Shown: positions 1 through 8,695, counted from the stretch's first letter. The stretch is DNA of 64,000 nt from SLDF01 sp964537925 (GCA_964537925.1 CAZICV010000002.1:124001-188000), one strand, 5' to 3'. Notes: generated by a model not told the origin, from the letters alone. Numbers and translations: made by a program.

Positions 1-205
1 TGACATCACAGCTCAGGCAGCGTACATCGGGAGCGCCCAGGGCCGTCAGCTCCCTGGTGAGCTCGTCGAAACGGCTTGCATCCCTGGCCAGTACAGCGAC
101 AGTTGCGCCACACCGCGCCAGCCCGCGGGCATAGCCGCGTCCGATACCGCTGGTTCCGCCGGTGACGATGGCGACCTTTCCCCGGAGGTCGAACAGCTCG
201 TTCAT
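1..205 (-). CDS. Short-chain dehydrogenase/reductase, N-terminal part (runs off the window edge)
   Basis: The first 68 residues of an NAD(P)-dependent SDR oxidoreductase are present; the rest lies beyond base 1. After a short lead the Rossmann glycine motif TGGTSGIG appears at about residues 15-22, followed by the beta-alpha-beta pattern of a classical SDR and a CDV near residue 67 that fits the acidic residue contacting the adenine. The ATG overlaps the TGA of the upstream gene by ATGA, so it is translationally coupled to the NTF2-like, cupin-like and GT20-like genes of the same left-going operon. The substrate cannot be told. The family call is firm; the specific role is unknown. Confidence 0.85.
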   Translation of the reverse strand, partial: MNELFDLRGKVAIVTGGTSGIGRGYARGLARCGATVAVLARDASRFDELTRELTALGAPDVRCLSCDV

Positions 206-678
206 AGTTCGTCTTTGAAAATGCTCCACCGCTCTACATCCCACTCGTGGTATACAGAGTCTTCGCGGACGAGGTTTTCGGCGCTGTCCGTAGGCAGACA
301 GATCAGTTGGATCTTCCACCCTTTAGACGTGCTAACACAGAGGTACAGGCTGAAGCCGATATACTGCGTACCCGTCGGGTTGGCGGGAAATACCCACCTT
401 ACCCGGGCAAGCCCCGAAACGGCGTTAAGGGGAGAGACGGACAACTCGGTACGGACCGGCGGCCGCCAATGCCCCTTTCTCAGGTCGAAATAATGGCCTT
501 CGGACCTGTTGCTCTTCAGATCTTCAGAGGATAAAAACCGGTCGCCGATGGATGTACAGAGCTCTTTGTGGAAGCAACTTTTGAAAGCCTCCTTGTCGCT
601 GTGCACATAGGCGCGGATATAGTCGTACATCAGCGTTGTGATGGATTCGGTCACTTGTTGTTCTGTGGGTGATTTCAT
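202..678 (-). CDS. NTF2/SnoaL-like protein
   Basis: A 158-residue protein without signal peptide or membrane segment. The N-terminus has the helical pattern of SnoaL/NTF2-like small domains (a helix over residues 8-35 ending in a DKEAF turn), followed by a strand-rich half with aromatic residues (RVRWVFPAN, GWKIQLICL) suited to a cone-shaped pocket. Such domains serve as isomerases, cyclases, hydrolases or ligand binders. It overlaps the neighbours on both sides by ATGA, which argues for a job in the same pathway as the GT20-like enzyme and the SDR. The fold call is tentative; no catalytic residue can be assigned. Confidence 0.5.
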   Translation of the reverse strand: MKSPTEQQVTESITTLMYDYIRAYVHSDKEAFKSCFHKELCTSIGDRFLSSEDLKSNRSEGHYFDLRKGHWRPPVRTELSVSPLNAVSGLARVRWVFPANPTGTQYIGFSLYLCVSTSKGWKIQLICLPTDSAENLVREDSVYHEWDVERWSIFKDEL

Positions 679-989
679 TGTTTCAGCAGTTGGATGATCA
701 TTTTTGTATCACTCAGGGCGCGGAGGCTTCGCAGGGTGCCCGGAGGGATATTCAGGCGTTCTCCGGGTCCGAGTGTGCTTTCGGAGGATGCTACGGTTAT
801 GGAGACTTTGCCTTCGGCGACAGATACGCTGACAGGGTAGGGGCAGTCGTGCTCCGCTACTTCCCGGCCCTGCCGCATGAGCAGGGCGTCCACCGTCTGT
901 ACGGTATCTTTGTACAAGTTAATACTGCCTGTGGATACAGGGTATTCGAGGTCGTAGAGACGGGCCAGCCAGTGTTGCAGTGTCGTCAT
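675..989 (-). CDS. Small cupin-like protein, metal ligands apparently missing
   Basis: A 104-residue protein whose C-terminal half reads like a single cupin_2 domain: strands around VSVSVAEGKVSITV, then the turn LGPGERLNIPPGTLRSL at about residues 73-89. In metal-binding cupins the second motif ends in PPGTxH. Here the histidine position is arginine and the first motif lacks its HxH, so a metal-free binding or epimerase-like role is more likely than oxygenase chemistry. It begins 6 bases after the GT20-like gene ends and couples by ATGA to the NTF2-like gene. The cupin call is moderate; the activity is unknown. Confidence 0.55.
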   Translation of the reverse strand: MTTLQHWLARLYDLEYPVSTGSINLYKDTVQTVDALLMRQGREVAEHDCPYPVSVSVAEGKVSITVASSESTLGPGERLNIPPGTLRSLRALSDTKMIIQLLKQ

Positions 990-995
990 GGTCGT

Positions 996-2456
996 TTAAA
1001 GGGTAAAAACACTTGTTGTTCTTGTCGATTCGTACGCATCTGCCAGTTGTATCGTACGGCGGCGGCATTCTTCTGTCGGAGTCGCCAGTACGGACCCGAA
1101 AGCCTGGACCATAGCTTCTACCGATCCGGGTTCCGTAAAGTGCGCCAGCGCACCCAGCCCGGCAGTCTCGGATTGCATGCTGATACCTGCGCCCTTGCCG
1201 ATGATACCCGTCCTGCCGTAGCGCGTATGCGCATTGACAAATATGCCTTCCTGGAAGGACAGGTTCAGTCCGTCCTGTATACCACCTGAAATGATGTGAC
1301 AGTCCTTCAGCAGGTGTATGACCAGCTCCTTGTCGGGGATATTGTCGGCGCAGAAAAATACGCCTTTCCATTTTGCTTCCATCTGCGGGACCAGGTTTTC
1401 GCGGAGATAGCGGACATACTGTATCCAGAGAATATCTGCGTCGTCTCCTGTGTCGGTGGCAGGAGAATGTGTCAGGTAATCCATCAGAAAATAGAACCGG
1501 TACTGGCTTCCTACATCGACGCCTTCGTCCTGCCGGGCGGTCAGCAGCCGGTCCATAGCCTTCAGCAATATATGCATGCCCTTGATGGGGTCCATGCGGT
1601 CGAGGCAGATGAAGCGATGAGGGATCCGGCCGGTCGTGTCGAAAGCGTCATCCGCCAGGGCGCGTTGGCGGTGATCCAGCGATGATGTTGCCGGGTGGCT
1701 ATTGCGGTCAAGTACCCCGGCGATCGTTCGGTAATCAGGGCCGATATCAAACCGCACTATTGCAGGTATGGGCAGGCTGAGCGCGACAAGCTGTTTTTCC
1801 AGGCGGGCGATATAGGCATCGGTATGTACATACACACGGTCTGTGGAAGACATAGCCTGTAGAATGAGCCTGCCGCAGGCGGATTCCGTGAGTGTTTCGG
1901 GTATACTGAGGTGACAGGACAAGGATTGTTGTATACCGAGCGCTTTCAACTCTTCGCAATAGCGGAGTATGGCAGGGAAAAGAAACACATCGCCCCAACA
2001 TAATTCCTGGCCGGGCTGCAGGCTCCCGATCGCTGTTCCGAAGCGTGCGGCAAACCTGTCCAGTGCACCCGATGCACTTACCTCTTCCAGGCGAAGGTCC
2101 AGGCGCTTGTATAGACTGGTTGCATCTGCCGCGAAATGCTTCATCTGCTCGACTTCCACCTGCTCGCAGCGGAAAGCCTCGGGATGCATGACGGCCCAAA
2201 GATCGTCAAACCAGAACCGGCTCATCACCCGCTGGTCTTCTATGTCCGCGATCGGGAGCGGACAGAGCTGTACCGCAGACTCTCTGATATGGACCGGCTC
2301 CATCTCTTCGCTTTCATTGGATACCACCACCATTGGCGGAGCAGAAGTTCCTTTGCGAACTACGATCTCTTTCATCAGTACAGACTCCATACCGGTGATT
2401 TTGGACCAGTTCTTTAAAATACCCTTCGCAGAAAACGGGTGGATATAAGTTTTCAT
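996..2456 (-). CDS. GT20-family (trehalose-6-phosphate synthase-like) glycosyltransferase, divergent
   Basis: The 486 residues match the GT-B fold GT20 family, close to the length of OtsA (about 474). Family positions kept: VVVSN (43-47), DLW (85-87), CWGDVF with D156, CHLSIP with H182, the donor-site stretch LDRMDPIKG with R287 and K292, and DGLNLSFQE with D395 and E403. The donor half therefore looks functional. The arginine that follows VVSN in OtsA and contacts glucose-6-phosphate is Glu48 here, and HYR after the LW motif is replaced, so the acceptor is probably not glucose-6-phosphate. It is first gene of the operon with the cupin-like, NTF2-like and SDR genes. Alternatives are a glucosylglycerol-phosphate-synthase-like enzyme or a pseudo-glycosyltransferase of the ValL type. 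Function is unproven. Confidence 0.75.
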   Translation of the reverse strand: MKTYIHPFSAKGILKNWSKITGMESVLMKEIVVRKGTSAPPMVVVSNESEEMEPVHIRESAVQLCPLPIADIEDQRVMSRFWFDDLWAVMHPEAFRCEQVEVEQMKHFAADATSLYKRLDLRLEEVSASGALDRFAARFGTAIGSLQPGQELCWGDVFLFPAILRYCEELKALGIQQSLSCHLSIPETLTESACGRLILQAMSSTDRVYVHTDAYIARLEKQLVALSLPIPAIVRFDIGPDYRTIAGVLDRNSHPATSSLDHRQRALADDAFDTTGRIPHRFICLDRMDPIKGMHILLKAMDRLLTARQDEGVDVGSQYRFYFLMDYLTHSPATDTGDDADILWIQYVRYLRENLVPQMEAKWKGVFFCADNIPDKELVIHLLKDCHIISGGIQDGLNLSFQEGIFVNAHTRYGRTGIIGKGAGISMQSETAGLGALAHFTEPGSVEAMVQAFGSVLATPTEECRRRTIQLADAYESTRTTSVFTL

Positions 2457-2546
2457 TCAGCTTGTGCGGATTCTCGGTTGCAGAGGTTTGACAATTTACT
2501 AAATAATCGGAAACTTAATGATAACTTGTCTTGACTTACAACCGGA
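2457..2546. promoter_or_regulatory. Divergent promoter region between the GT20-like operon and the FkbM gene
   Basis: The 90 AT-rich bases separate the two divergent gene sets and must hold both promoters. On the minus strand TAAGTTTC (2510-2517) is one base off the TAnnTTTG -7 box. On the plus strand a TTTG occurs near 2487 but no clear -7 box follows at the expected distance. The close head-to-head arrangement would allow joint control of both sets. Confidence 0.4.
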
Positions 2547-3449
2547 ATGCACATGGATTATGCATGCTATCTTACCCGTTTCGGGAAGCTGGTCCATACG
2601 ACAAGTGATCGTTGTATCGGCAGGTCGTTGCGCGAGTACGGGGAGTGGGCTCCGGGTGAGACCTTATTGCTTGGTCAACTGATCCGTCCCGGCGATATCA
2701 TCCTCGATATCGGCGCGAATATCGGTTTTCATACCCTGTTTTTTTCCAGGCTGGCAGGACCGGAAGGCCGGGTTCATGCCATCGAGCCGGAAATGCAGAA
2801 CCGGGAGCTCCTGTCGGTCAACAAGCTTATCAATGGACTTGACAATGTCGTCATCCACGCTTGCCTGGCAGGTCCTGTTACAGAAGTCACCCGGCATTGC
2901 CGCCCGGTTATAGACCCGCAGAACATGGGTGCGACCTACTTCGAACGTTCACAGGACGGAGCCCAACTGCCCTTGCTGCAGATGAAGCCTGACGACCTGG
3001 GCCTGGAGCGCTGCGACCTGGTAAAGATCGATGTCGAAGACCAGGAGCTTTTTGTGATCGAAGGCATGAGATCTTTGCTTCAGAGTCAGCGTCCTATCGT
3101 CTTTTTCGAACAGCGGAGCCAGCTCCGTTTCGCTGAAATACTGAGCGTTTTCCGCACATACGACTATGTATGCTTCTGGTCCGTAACGCGGGCTTACCCT
3201 GCCGGGAATATACACGGCAACGAGACCGACTTTTTCAAAGGGGCTACAGAAACCAATGTACTGGCCGTTCCGACTGAAGTTGTACAGAATTATCCCGGTC
3301 TCAATTCGTTGCATAGAATCGATTCGGACGAATATGCTCCGCCGGAGCTATCGTGTATCGTCCCGGGTGCAGAGCGGCAGTCCTATGTCACGGAGGAGCT
3401 TGAGGAAGAAGTCAGGCTGATGAACCAGCTGTTCGAACGTTCACTTTAA
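2547..3449 (+). CDS. FkbM-family methyltransferase
   Basis: A 300-residue SAM-dependent methyltransferase of the FkbM family, which O-methylates sugars and polyketides. Motif I is LDIGANIGFHTLFF (about residues 53-66), the acidic end of strand 2 is AIEPE, and the family's LVKIDVEDQELFVIEGM lies near 157-173. There is no signal peptide. The ATG at 2547 is used; a second ATG two codons later (2553) is equally possible. It is followed after 19 bases by a TylF-type methyltransferase and lies head-to-head with the GT20-like operon, so methylation of a glycosylated or cyclitol-like product is a reasonable inference. The family is clear; the substrate is not. Confidence 0.85.
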   Translation: MHMDYACYLTRFGKLVHTTSDRCIGRSLREYGEWAPGETLLLGQLIRPGDIILDIGANIGFHTLFFSRLAGPEGRVHAIEPEMQNRELLSVNKLINGLDNVVIHACLAGPVTEVTRHCRPVIDPQNMGATYFERSQDGAQLPLLQMKPDDLGLERCDLVKIDVEDQELFVIEGMRSLLQSQRPIVFFEQRSQLRFAEILSVFRTYDYVCFWSVTRAYPAGNIHGNETDFFKGATETNVLAVPTEVVQNYPGLNSLHRIDSDEYAPPELSCIVPGAERQSYVTEELEEEVRLMNQLFERSL

Positions 3450-3468
3450 CCGTTATAATACAGTCCTT

Positions 3469-4197
3469 ATGGAAAAAAGGATCATCCGGTTTTCAACTTC
3501 GCATGAAGTCGGATTTCACGACAAAGCGGTTCCGGATATTGACGCCAACGAAGAATTCAGCGCTATTTTCCGCGAGGTGCGTGAATATACCATGACGGAT
3601 AAGTCGGCGCTGTTTGCACTGTATACGGCTGTGTGTTATGTGCTGCGCAACGATGTGCCGGGCGATTTCGTGGAATGCGGCGTCTGGAAAGGCGGTAGTG
3701 CCCTGTTGGCGGGCCTGGTGCTGCAGCGGAACGGGATCAGGGACCGCGCGCTGTACCTCTACGATACGTTCGAGGGCATGACTGCGCCTGAGGCGGTCGA
3801 CATCGACAAGGATGACCAGTCTGCTTCTCAACTGATGGAGGCATTCGGGGACGAGAACGGGTGGTGCTATGCATCTTACGAGGAGGTCGAAAAACGGTTT
3901 TCGGATCGCGGCTTCCTGTTTGATATCTTCCTGAAAAAAGGGGACGTACTGGAAACACTGGGTGGGCACACGGGACAGATCGCGATCCTGCGGCTCGACA
4001 CGGACTGGTATGCTTCCACGAAATTCGAGCTGGAGCAACTGTATCCGCGGCTATCAAAAGGAGGTGTGCTGATCATCGACGACTACGGTCATTGGCGGGG
4101 TTCGCGTATGGCGACCGATGCTTATTTTGCGGAATTGCCGTCTCCGCCGATGTTGATCCGGATCAATGAGTCCGTACGCCTGGCCATCAAAGTATAA
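3469..4197 (+). CDS. TylF/MycF-family O-methyltransferase
   Basis: The 242 residues match the macrocin O-methyltransferase (TylF) family, metal-dependent SAM enzymes acting on sugar hydroxyls in macrolides and related products. Visible motifs: DFVECGVWKGGSALLAG (SAM-binding loop), LYLYDTFEGM, LRLDTDWYAST, and GGVLIIDDYGHWRG, whose Asp pair supplies metal ligands in this family. It lies 19 bases after the FkbM gene and is almost certainly cotranscribed with it. Two sugar-type methyltransferases side by side suggest a doubly methylated saccharide, but the substrate cannot be read from sequence. Confidence 0.88.
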   Translation: MEKRIIRFSTSHEVGFHDKAVPDIDANEEFSAIFREVREYTMTDKSALFALYTAVCYVLRNDVPGDFVECGVWKGGSALLAGLVLQRNGIRDRALYLYDTFEGMTAPEAVDIDKDDQSASQLMEAFGDENGWCYASYEEVEKRFSDRGFLFDIFLKKGDVLETLGGHTGQIAILRLDTDWYASTKFELEQLYPRLSKGGVLIIDDYGHWRGSRMATDAYFAELPSPPMLIRINESVRLAIKV

Positions 4198-4298
4198 ACA
4201 CGGCCCTTCATAGGGAGATGCAGGGCGGATAAATGGCGCCCAAGCCCCGGTAGTAGGATCAAGGGTGAATCAATTGGTACAACAAAACCGGCAGGATC

Positions 4299-5678
4299 AT
4301 GCAGGCAGGTATGTATGAAGATTTAGTAGCGGTACAGAGGGCTTTTTTTGCTACGGATCGTACGAAGGATATTGCTTTCAGGATAGCTCAACTGAAGAAA
4401 CTGAGACAACTGCTGCGGGAATATGAACCAAGGCTGAACGAAGCGATCTGTGCCGATTTCAGCAAGTCGGCATTCGACAACTACGCTACCGAGCTGGCTT
4501 TGCTGCATGTAGAGATCAACGACGCAGTCAAGAATGTAAAACAATGGGCGCGCTCCAGGAGGGTGCGTACCAACCTGGCTAACTTCCCGGCCAGAAGCTA
4601 TATCCTGCCAGAGCCGCTGGGTGTTGCGCTGGTGATCGGCGCCTGGAATTACCCCTACCAGCTATCCCTCGGGCCCGCCATTGCCGCCATCGCTGCAGGC
4701 AACACGGTGATCGTCAAGCCCAGTGAATTGCCGGCCAATACCAGCCGGATAATGGTGGAGATGATCAACCGGCATTTCGATCCGGGTTTCTTTACAGTAG
4801 TGGAGGGAGCCGTCCCTGAAACGGAAATGCTGCTCCGGCAACGCTTTGACAAGGTCTTTTTTACAGGGAGTGTACGCGTAGGCCGTATCGTGTACCAGGC
4901 AGCGGCTACCCACCTCACACCGGTGACACTGGAACTGGGTGGCAAAAGTCCGGCGTTCGTCCTGGACGACAGCAATATGGAGATGTACGTCAAGCGCCTG
5001 GTGTGGGCCAAATTTCTCAATGCAGGCCAGACCTGTATAGCCCCGGATTATGTGCTGGTGCATCGCCCGTTGAAAGAAAAATTTCTGCAGGCGCTGACGG
5101 CACAGATAGCACAGAACAGGTACGATATCGAAAACGGGAACTATGTGCAGATCATCGACGCACGCAATATGGACAGGCTGGTCGGCCTGATGGACGGCGA
5201 CAAAGTAGTGTATGGAGGCGGCTTTGATATAGCCCGGCGTTGGCTTGAACCTACCGTGATGGCAGGAGTCGGTTTTGACGACCGGGTAATGCAGGAGGAG
5301 ATATTCGGACCGTTACTGCCTGTCATCGCATTCGATTCGCTGGATGAGGCGATCGGGGAGGTCCGGCAAAGAGAGAAACCCTTGTCCTGTTATGTGTTTG
5401 CGCGGGACAACAGGGTGATCGACAGGGTACTGCGGGAGATCTCTTTTGGCGGTGGTTGCGTGAACGATGCCGTGATGCATGTCTCGAACAGCCGGTTGCC
5501 CTTTGGCGGCGTAGGACAGAGTGGTACCGGTTCGTACCACGGAGAGCATGGTTTCAGGGCTTTTTCGCACTACAAGAGTATCCTGCACAAGCCTACCTGG
5601 TTTGAAAGCAACCTGAAGTATCCGCCATATACGCCGTTCAAGTTTAAGTGGCTCAAAAGGCTGCTTGGGGGAGCCTGA
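4299..5678 (+). CDS. Aldehyde dehydrogenase, class 3 / fatty-aldehyde type
   Basis: A 459-residue NAD(P)-dependent aldehyde dehydrogenase of the shorter class 3 type, oxidising aldehydes to carboxylic acids. Landmarks: VALVIGAWNYPYQLSLGP (substrate and cofactor channel), VKPSELPANTS, FTGSVRVGRIV (Rossmann turn), LELGGKSP with the general-base Glu, NAGQTCIAPDYV with the nucleophilic Cys, and EEIFGPLLPV. No membrane anchor is evident. It starts 101 bases after the TylF gene with no obvious terminator between, so it may be the last gene of that transcript or a stand-alone detoxification gene. Confidence 0.93.
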   Translation: MQAGMYEDLVAVQRAFFATDRTKDIAFRIAQLKKLRQLLREYEPRLNEAICADFSKSAFDNYATELALLHVEINDAVKNVKQWARSRRVRTNLANFPARSYILPEPLGVALVIGAWNYPYQLSLGPAIAAIAAGNTVIVKPSELPANTSRIMVEMINRHFDPGFFTVVEGAVPETEMLLRQRFDKVFFTGSVRVGRIVYQAAATHLTPVTLELGGKSPAFVLDDSNMEMYVKRLVWAKFLNAGQTCIAPDYVLVHRPLKEKFLQALTAQIAQNRYDIENGNYVQIIDARNMDRLVGLMDGDKVVYGGGFDIARRWLEPTVMAGVGFDDRVMQEEIFGPLLPVIAFDSLDEAIGEVRQREKPLSCYVFARDNRVIDRVLREISFGGGCVNDAVMHVSNSRLPFGGVGQSGTGSYHGEHGFRAFSHYKSILHKPTWFESNLKYPPYTPFKFKWLKRLLGGA

Positions 5679-5922
5679 GATGTGGAACGAGGCCTCGTGT
5701 GTCCGGCTCAATAGATGTATGTAAAAACAAGATAATGAGCAAGTTGTTTTCGATTGCTTTTATGTCTTATTTAATGTTGTCGTCATCCCTGGAGGGCAAA
5801 CGATACCGGGCAAGAGCAAGCGGGATTATTGCAGTTTTTTTGGGCGCCCTCTGTAAGTAACGCGCGAAAATCGTATTGTTGTTTCGCTTGCTCAATATCG
5901 ATCTATACCTGACACAACCAAT

Positions 5923-7266
5923 ATGCCAACTGCACCGGGAAACAATGACGAAGGACTGAAGCGTGAACTGGGGGTGATCGATATCGCCGCGAGTGTCGTC
6001 AATATCACGGTCGGCAGCGGTATCTTTCTATTACCGGCCCTGGTGGCTGCCATACTGGGCGGTGCAGGGATCGTTGCTTACATGGTCTGTGGCCTGCTTT
6101 ACTTCTGCATCATGCTGTGTTTTGCCGAGATGAGCGGCCGTATCAACAGCTCAGGCGGCGCTTATGTATATATCGAGCGGGCGTTCGGCCCCTTCGCCGG
6201 GTTTATCGCCAATAACCTGTTCTGGTTTTGCGGCGTGCTGTTGTGTGCGGCGCTGGTCAACGGCATTGCCGATATGCTGTCTGTCCCTTTTCCTGTATTT
6301 GACAGGATGCCATACCGCATCCTGTTGTTCACAGGCCTGTTCGGGTTCGTCGCATACAGCAATATCGCCGGAGTGAAGCAGGGTATGCGGGTAGTGAAGC
6401 TGGTCACGGTTTTGAAGCTGCTTCCGCTGGCGCTATTGGTCGTTATCGGCCTGTTTCAACTCAACTTCGACAACCTGGCTTGGAATGGACTGCCACGGGG
6501 CGATATGATCGCTTCCGCATCGTTGCTGCTGTTTGCCGCTTACCTGGGCGGTGAGTCGGCAGCCAGCCTCGGCGGTGAAATGAAGGATGCCCGTCGTACC
6601 GGTCCCAGGGGCCTGTTGCTGGGCATTGGTGGTGTCATTATCTTTTACATGCTGATCCACTTGGTAGCGCAAAGCAGTCTTGGCGATTCACTGGCTGGGC
6701 AGAAAGCACCGCTGGCTGCCGTAGCGGGGTCGTGGCTGGGCAACTGGGCTGTGCAGGTGCTGATCGTCTGCGGTATTGTGTCCATCTTCGGGGGCCTGTA
6801 TTCCAGCACCATGGTTTTTTCCAGGGTCTTGTTCGCAGGAGCGTTCAATGGTCTGCTTCCCCGGTATCTTTCCGCGGTGCATCCGCGCTACGCCACGCCG
6901 CACTGGTCTATCCTGACCCTTACGACTATAGCACTGGTACTGGCTTGTACGGGCGGCTACAGGCAGTTGCTGGTAGTAGCTACTATTTCGATGATGCTGC
7001 TTTTCGTGGGCGTGGCGATGGCCCTGATCAGGTACAGGTTGAGCAGGAAGCTAGCGGGAGGGCCTGTGGGCTTTAAGGTGCCGGGTGGCATCATCGTACC
7101 GGTGTTGACATTGGCAGCGCTGGCCTGGCTACTGTATCACTCCAAACAGGATGAGCTCATCGGCATTGGCATTTTCACGGGGGCCTTGACGGTGATCTAT
7201 ACTATCAGGAGCGTCGCGCTGAAAACAGCCGGCAGGAAGAGGAATTCCCCGGATACGATACATTGA
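5923..7266 (+). CDS. APC-family amino acid permease
   Basis: A 447-residue membrane protein with about 12 hydrophobic segments. The family signature in TM1 is VVNITVGSGIFLLPALV (the unwound GSGIF substrate loop), and TM3 carries the conserved GGAYVYIERAFGPFAGF. It fits the amino acid/polyamine/organocation superfamily, working as a proton symporter or exchanger in the inner membrane. It stands alone, 244 bases after the aldehyde dehydrogenase, and does not share a transcript in any obvious way with the following lipoprotein gene. The substrate is not predictable. Confidence 0.9.
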   Translation: MPTAPGNNDEGLKRELGVIDIAASVVNITVGSGIFLLPALVAAILGGAGIVAYMVCGLLYFCIMLCFAEMSGRINSSGGAYVYIERAFGPFAGFIANNLFWFCGVLLCAALVNGIADMLSVPFPVFDRMPYRILLFTGLFGFVAYSNIAGVKQGMRVVKLVTVLKLLPLALLVVIGLFQLNFDNLAWNGLPRGDMIASASLLLFAAYLGGESAASLGGEMKDARRTGPRGLLLGIGGVIIFYMLIHLVAQSSLGDSLAGQKAPLAAVAGSWLGNWAVQVLIVCGIVSIFGGLYSSTMVFSRVLFAGAFNGLLPRYLSAVHPRYATPHWSILTLTTIALVLACTGGYRQLLVVATISMMLLFVGVAMALIRYRLSRKLAGGPVGFKVPGGIIVPVLTLAALAWLLYHSKQDELIGIGIFTGALTVIYTIRSVALKTAGRKRNSPDTIH

Positions 7267-7356
7267 TCCCGGCCATAGATATATGACTGGATCGTGAACT
7301 GGCAGGGGAGACGTCCCCGTTACAGCCGTTTCCCCGTTTTGAAGACACTTAACCCC

Positions 7357-8493
7357 ATGGTATACTATATCAATCAAATGTGGACTTTTGGCCTGATGTT
7401 CCTGGTTGCTTTTTTTACCTCCTGCAACGGACAGGTGAATTCAAACACATCAACCGTCAATGTAAATCAGCAACAGATAACCAGGATCGCAGCGCCTAAA
7501 ATGATCCGTAAACAAGGAGTGTATTCCTACATGACACATACCGGGCCGCACACAGATACGAGTGTCAGTATTAACTCTATCATAGAAGACAGGAAGGGCA
7601 ATATCTGGGTTGCAACTATGGGAGAAGGAGTCTATCGCTACGATGGAGATTCCTTTGATAATTTTACCATGAAGGATGGACTTGCTACGAATGTCATCTA
7701 TTGTATCATGGAAGACAGGGAAGGGAACCTGTGGTTTGGCACTACGGATGGGGTATCGAGGTACGACGGAAAGTCTTTCATCAGTTTCCCGTTTTCTTAT
7801 ATCAGGCATAGTGCTACTACTTCGTTAGGCCCGGAAACAACTGTTCCAGGCCCTTATAATGAAGTTTGGAGTATGCTGCAGGATAAAAAGGGGATGATCT
7901 GGCTTGGCACTACGAATGGCGTCTACCGCTACGACGGTTCAAAATTTACGAATTTACTCGATTTAGGTACTCCCGATGCCGGTAGCCCCAACCTGAGTGC
8001 TGTGCCAGCAATTATCGAAGACAAGAGTGGGAATATCTGGTTTACCTCCTGGCATGTAGGGCTGTGCCGTTTTGATGGCGCGACGATCACTGTCTTTGGT
8101 TCGGAGGGCCATTTATTAAGTGGCAACGGCCTGCTGGAGGATCAAAACGGTGATATATGGATTGCTCAAAGAGGGAACGGGGGCGTGGACCATTATGATG
8201 GAAAAGACTTTAAAGGTCTGTTTCCCGGTATGATTGTAACAAGTATGAAAGAAGATGGAACGGGAAATATCTGGTTTGCCACATTCGATAGAGCTGCTAA
8301 CTCCGGCAGCGTGCTGCTGTATAACCCTTCTACCGGAGAGATTATGTCGTCCTTTTCGGCAATAGACGGTGAGTCCAACAGCCATATTACGAGCATAGAA
8401 ATTGATGCGGCAGAAAATATCTGGTTTGGCACAAATAAAATGACGCTGGTCCGTTATGATGGAAAAACCTTGACTGTTTTTTTGCCGGAATAA
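7357..8493 (+). CDS. Lipoprotein with two-component-regulator propeller repeats
   Basis: An exported protein of about 378 residues. From the ATG at 7357 the N-terminus gives a hydrophobic signal ending in the lipobox FFTSC; the open frame continues upstream to 7294 but would put a charged stretch ahead of the signal. The rest is built from repeats of the type IIEDRKGNIWVATMGEGVYR and MEDREGNLWFGTTDGVSRYD, the beta-propeller blade usual in the periplasmic sensor of hybrid two-component systems. There is no transmembrane helix, histidine kinase or response regulator after the propeller and none next door, so this is an orphan, membrane-anchored propeller. Ligand binding or protein contact is inferred. 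Confidence 0.8.
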   Translation: MVYYINQMWTFGLMFLVAFFTSCNGQVNSNTSTVNVNQQQITRIAAPKMIRKQGVYSYMTHTGPHTDTSVSINSIIEDRKGNIWVATMGEGVYRYDGDSFDNFTMKDGLATNVIYCIMEDREGNLWFGTTDGVSRYDGKSFISFPFSYIRHSATTSLGPETTVPGPYNEVWSMLQDKKGMIWLGTTNGVYRYDGSKFTNLLDLGTPDAGSPNLSAVPAIIEDKSGNIWFTSWHVGLCRFDGATITVFGSEGHLLSGNGLLEDQNGDIWIAQRGNGGVDHYDGKDFKGLFPGMIVTSMKEDGTGNIWFATFDRAANSGSVLLYNPSTGEIMSSFSAIDGESNSHITSIEIDAAENIWFGTNKMTLVRYDGKTLTVFLPE

Positions 8494-8661
8494 ACTTGTG
8501 GATAAACCAAGGTGCGCGGAAAGTATTGCTCTGCAGGGAGGATACAACCAATAATGCAAAATCATGCCGGGCGGTCAGCCAGCCAGATTGATTCTATTTC
8601 ACGGGATTGCTCACGGCCCGTATCAGGCTCTACAGCAAAACAGTGGGGGAGAAAAAATTGA

Positions 8662-8695
8662 AAAGCCGGTCTTCCTGCGGAGGAGAACCGGCTTT
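8662..8695 (-). terminator. Hairpin terminator after glutamine synthetase
   Basis: A perfect 9-base stem (AAAGCCGGT with ACCGGCTTT) encloses a loop that can itself fold. On the minus strand it lies 32 bases after the glnN stop and is followed by a short T-rich stretch. It could also end plus-strand transcripts from the propeller gene. Confidence 0.75.

Noticed and set aside
5735..5860. 41-codon plus-strand ORF starting MSKLFSIAFMSYLMLSSS in the gap before the permease
   Set aside because: Too short to judge and without a promoter match; the hydrophobic start may be chance. Nothing else was seen in 5679-5922.
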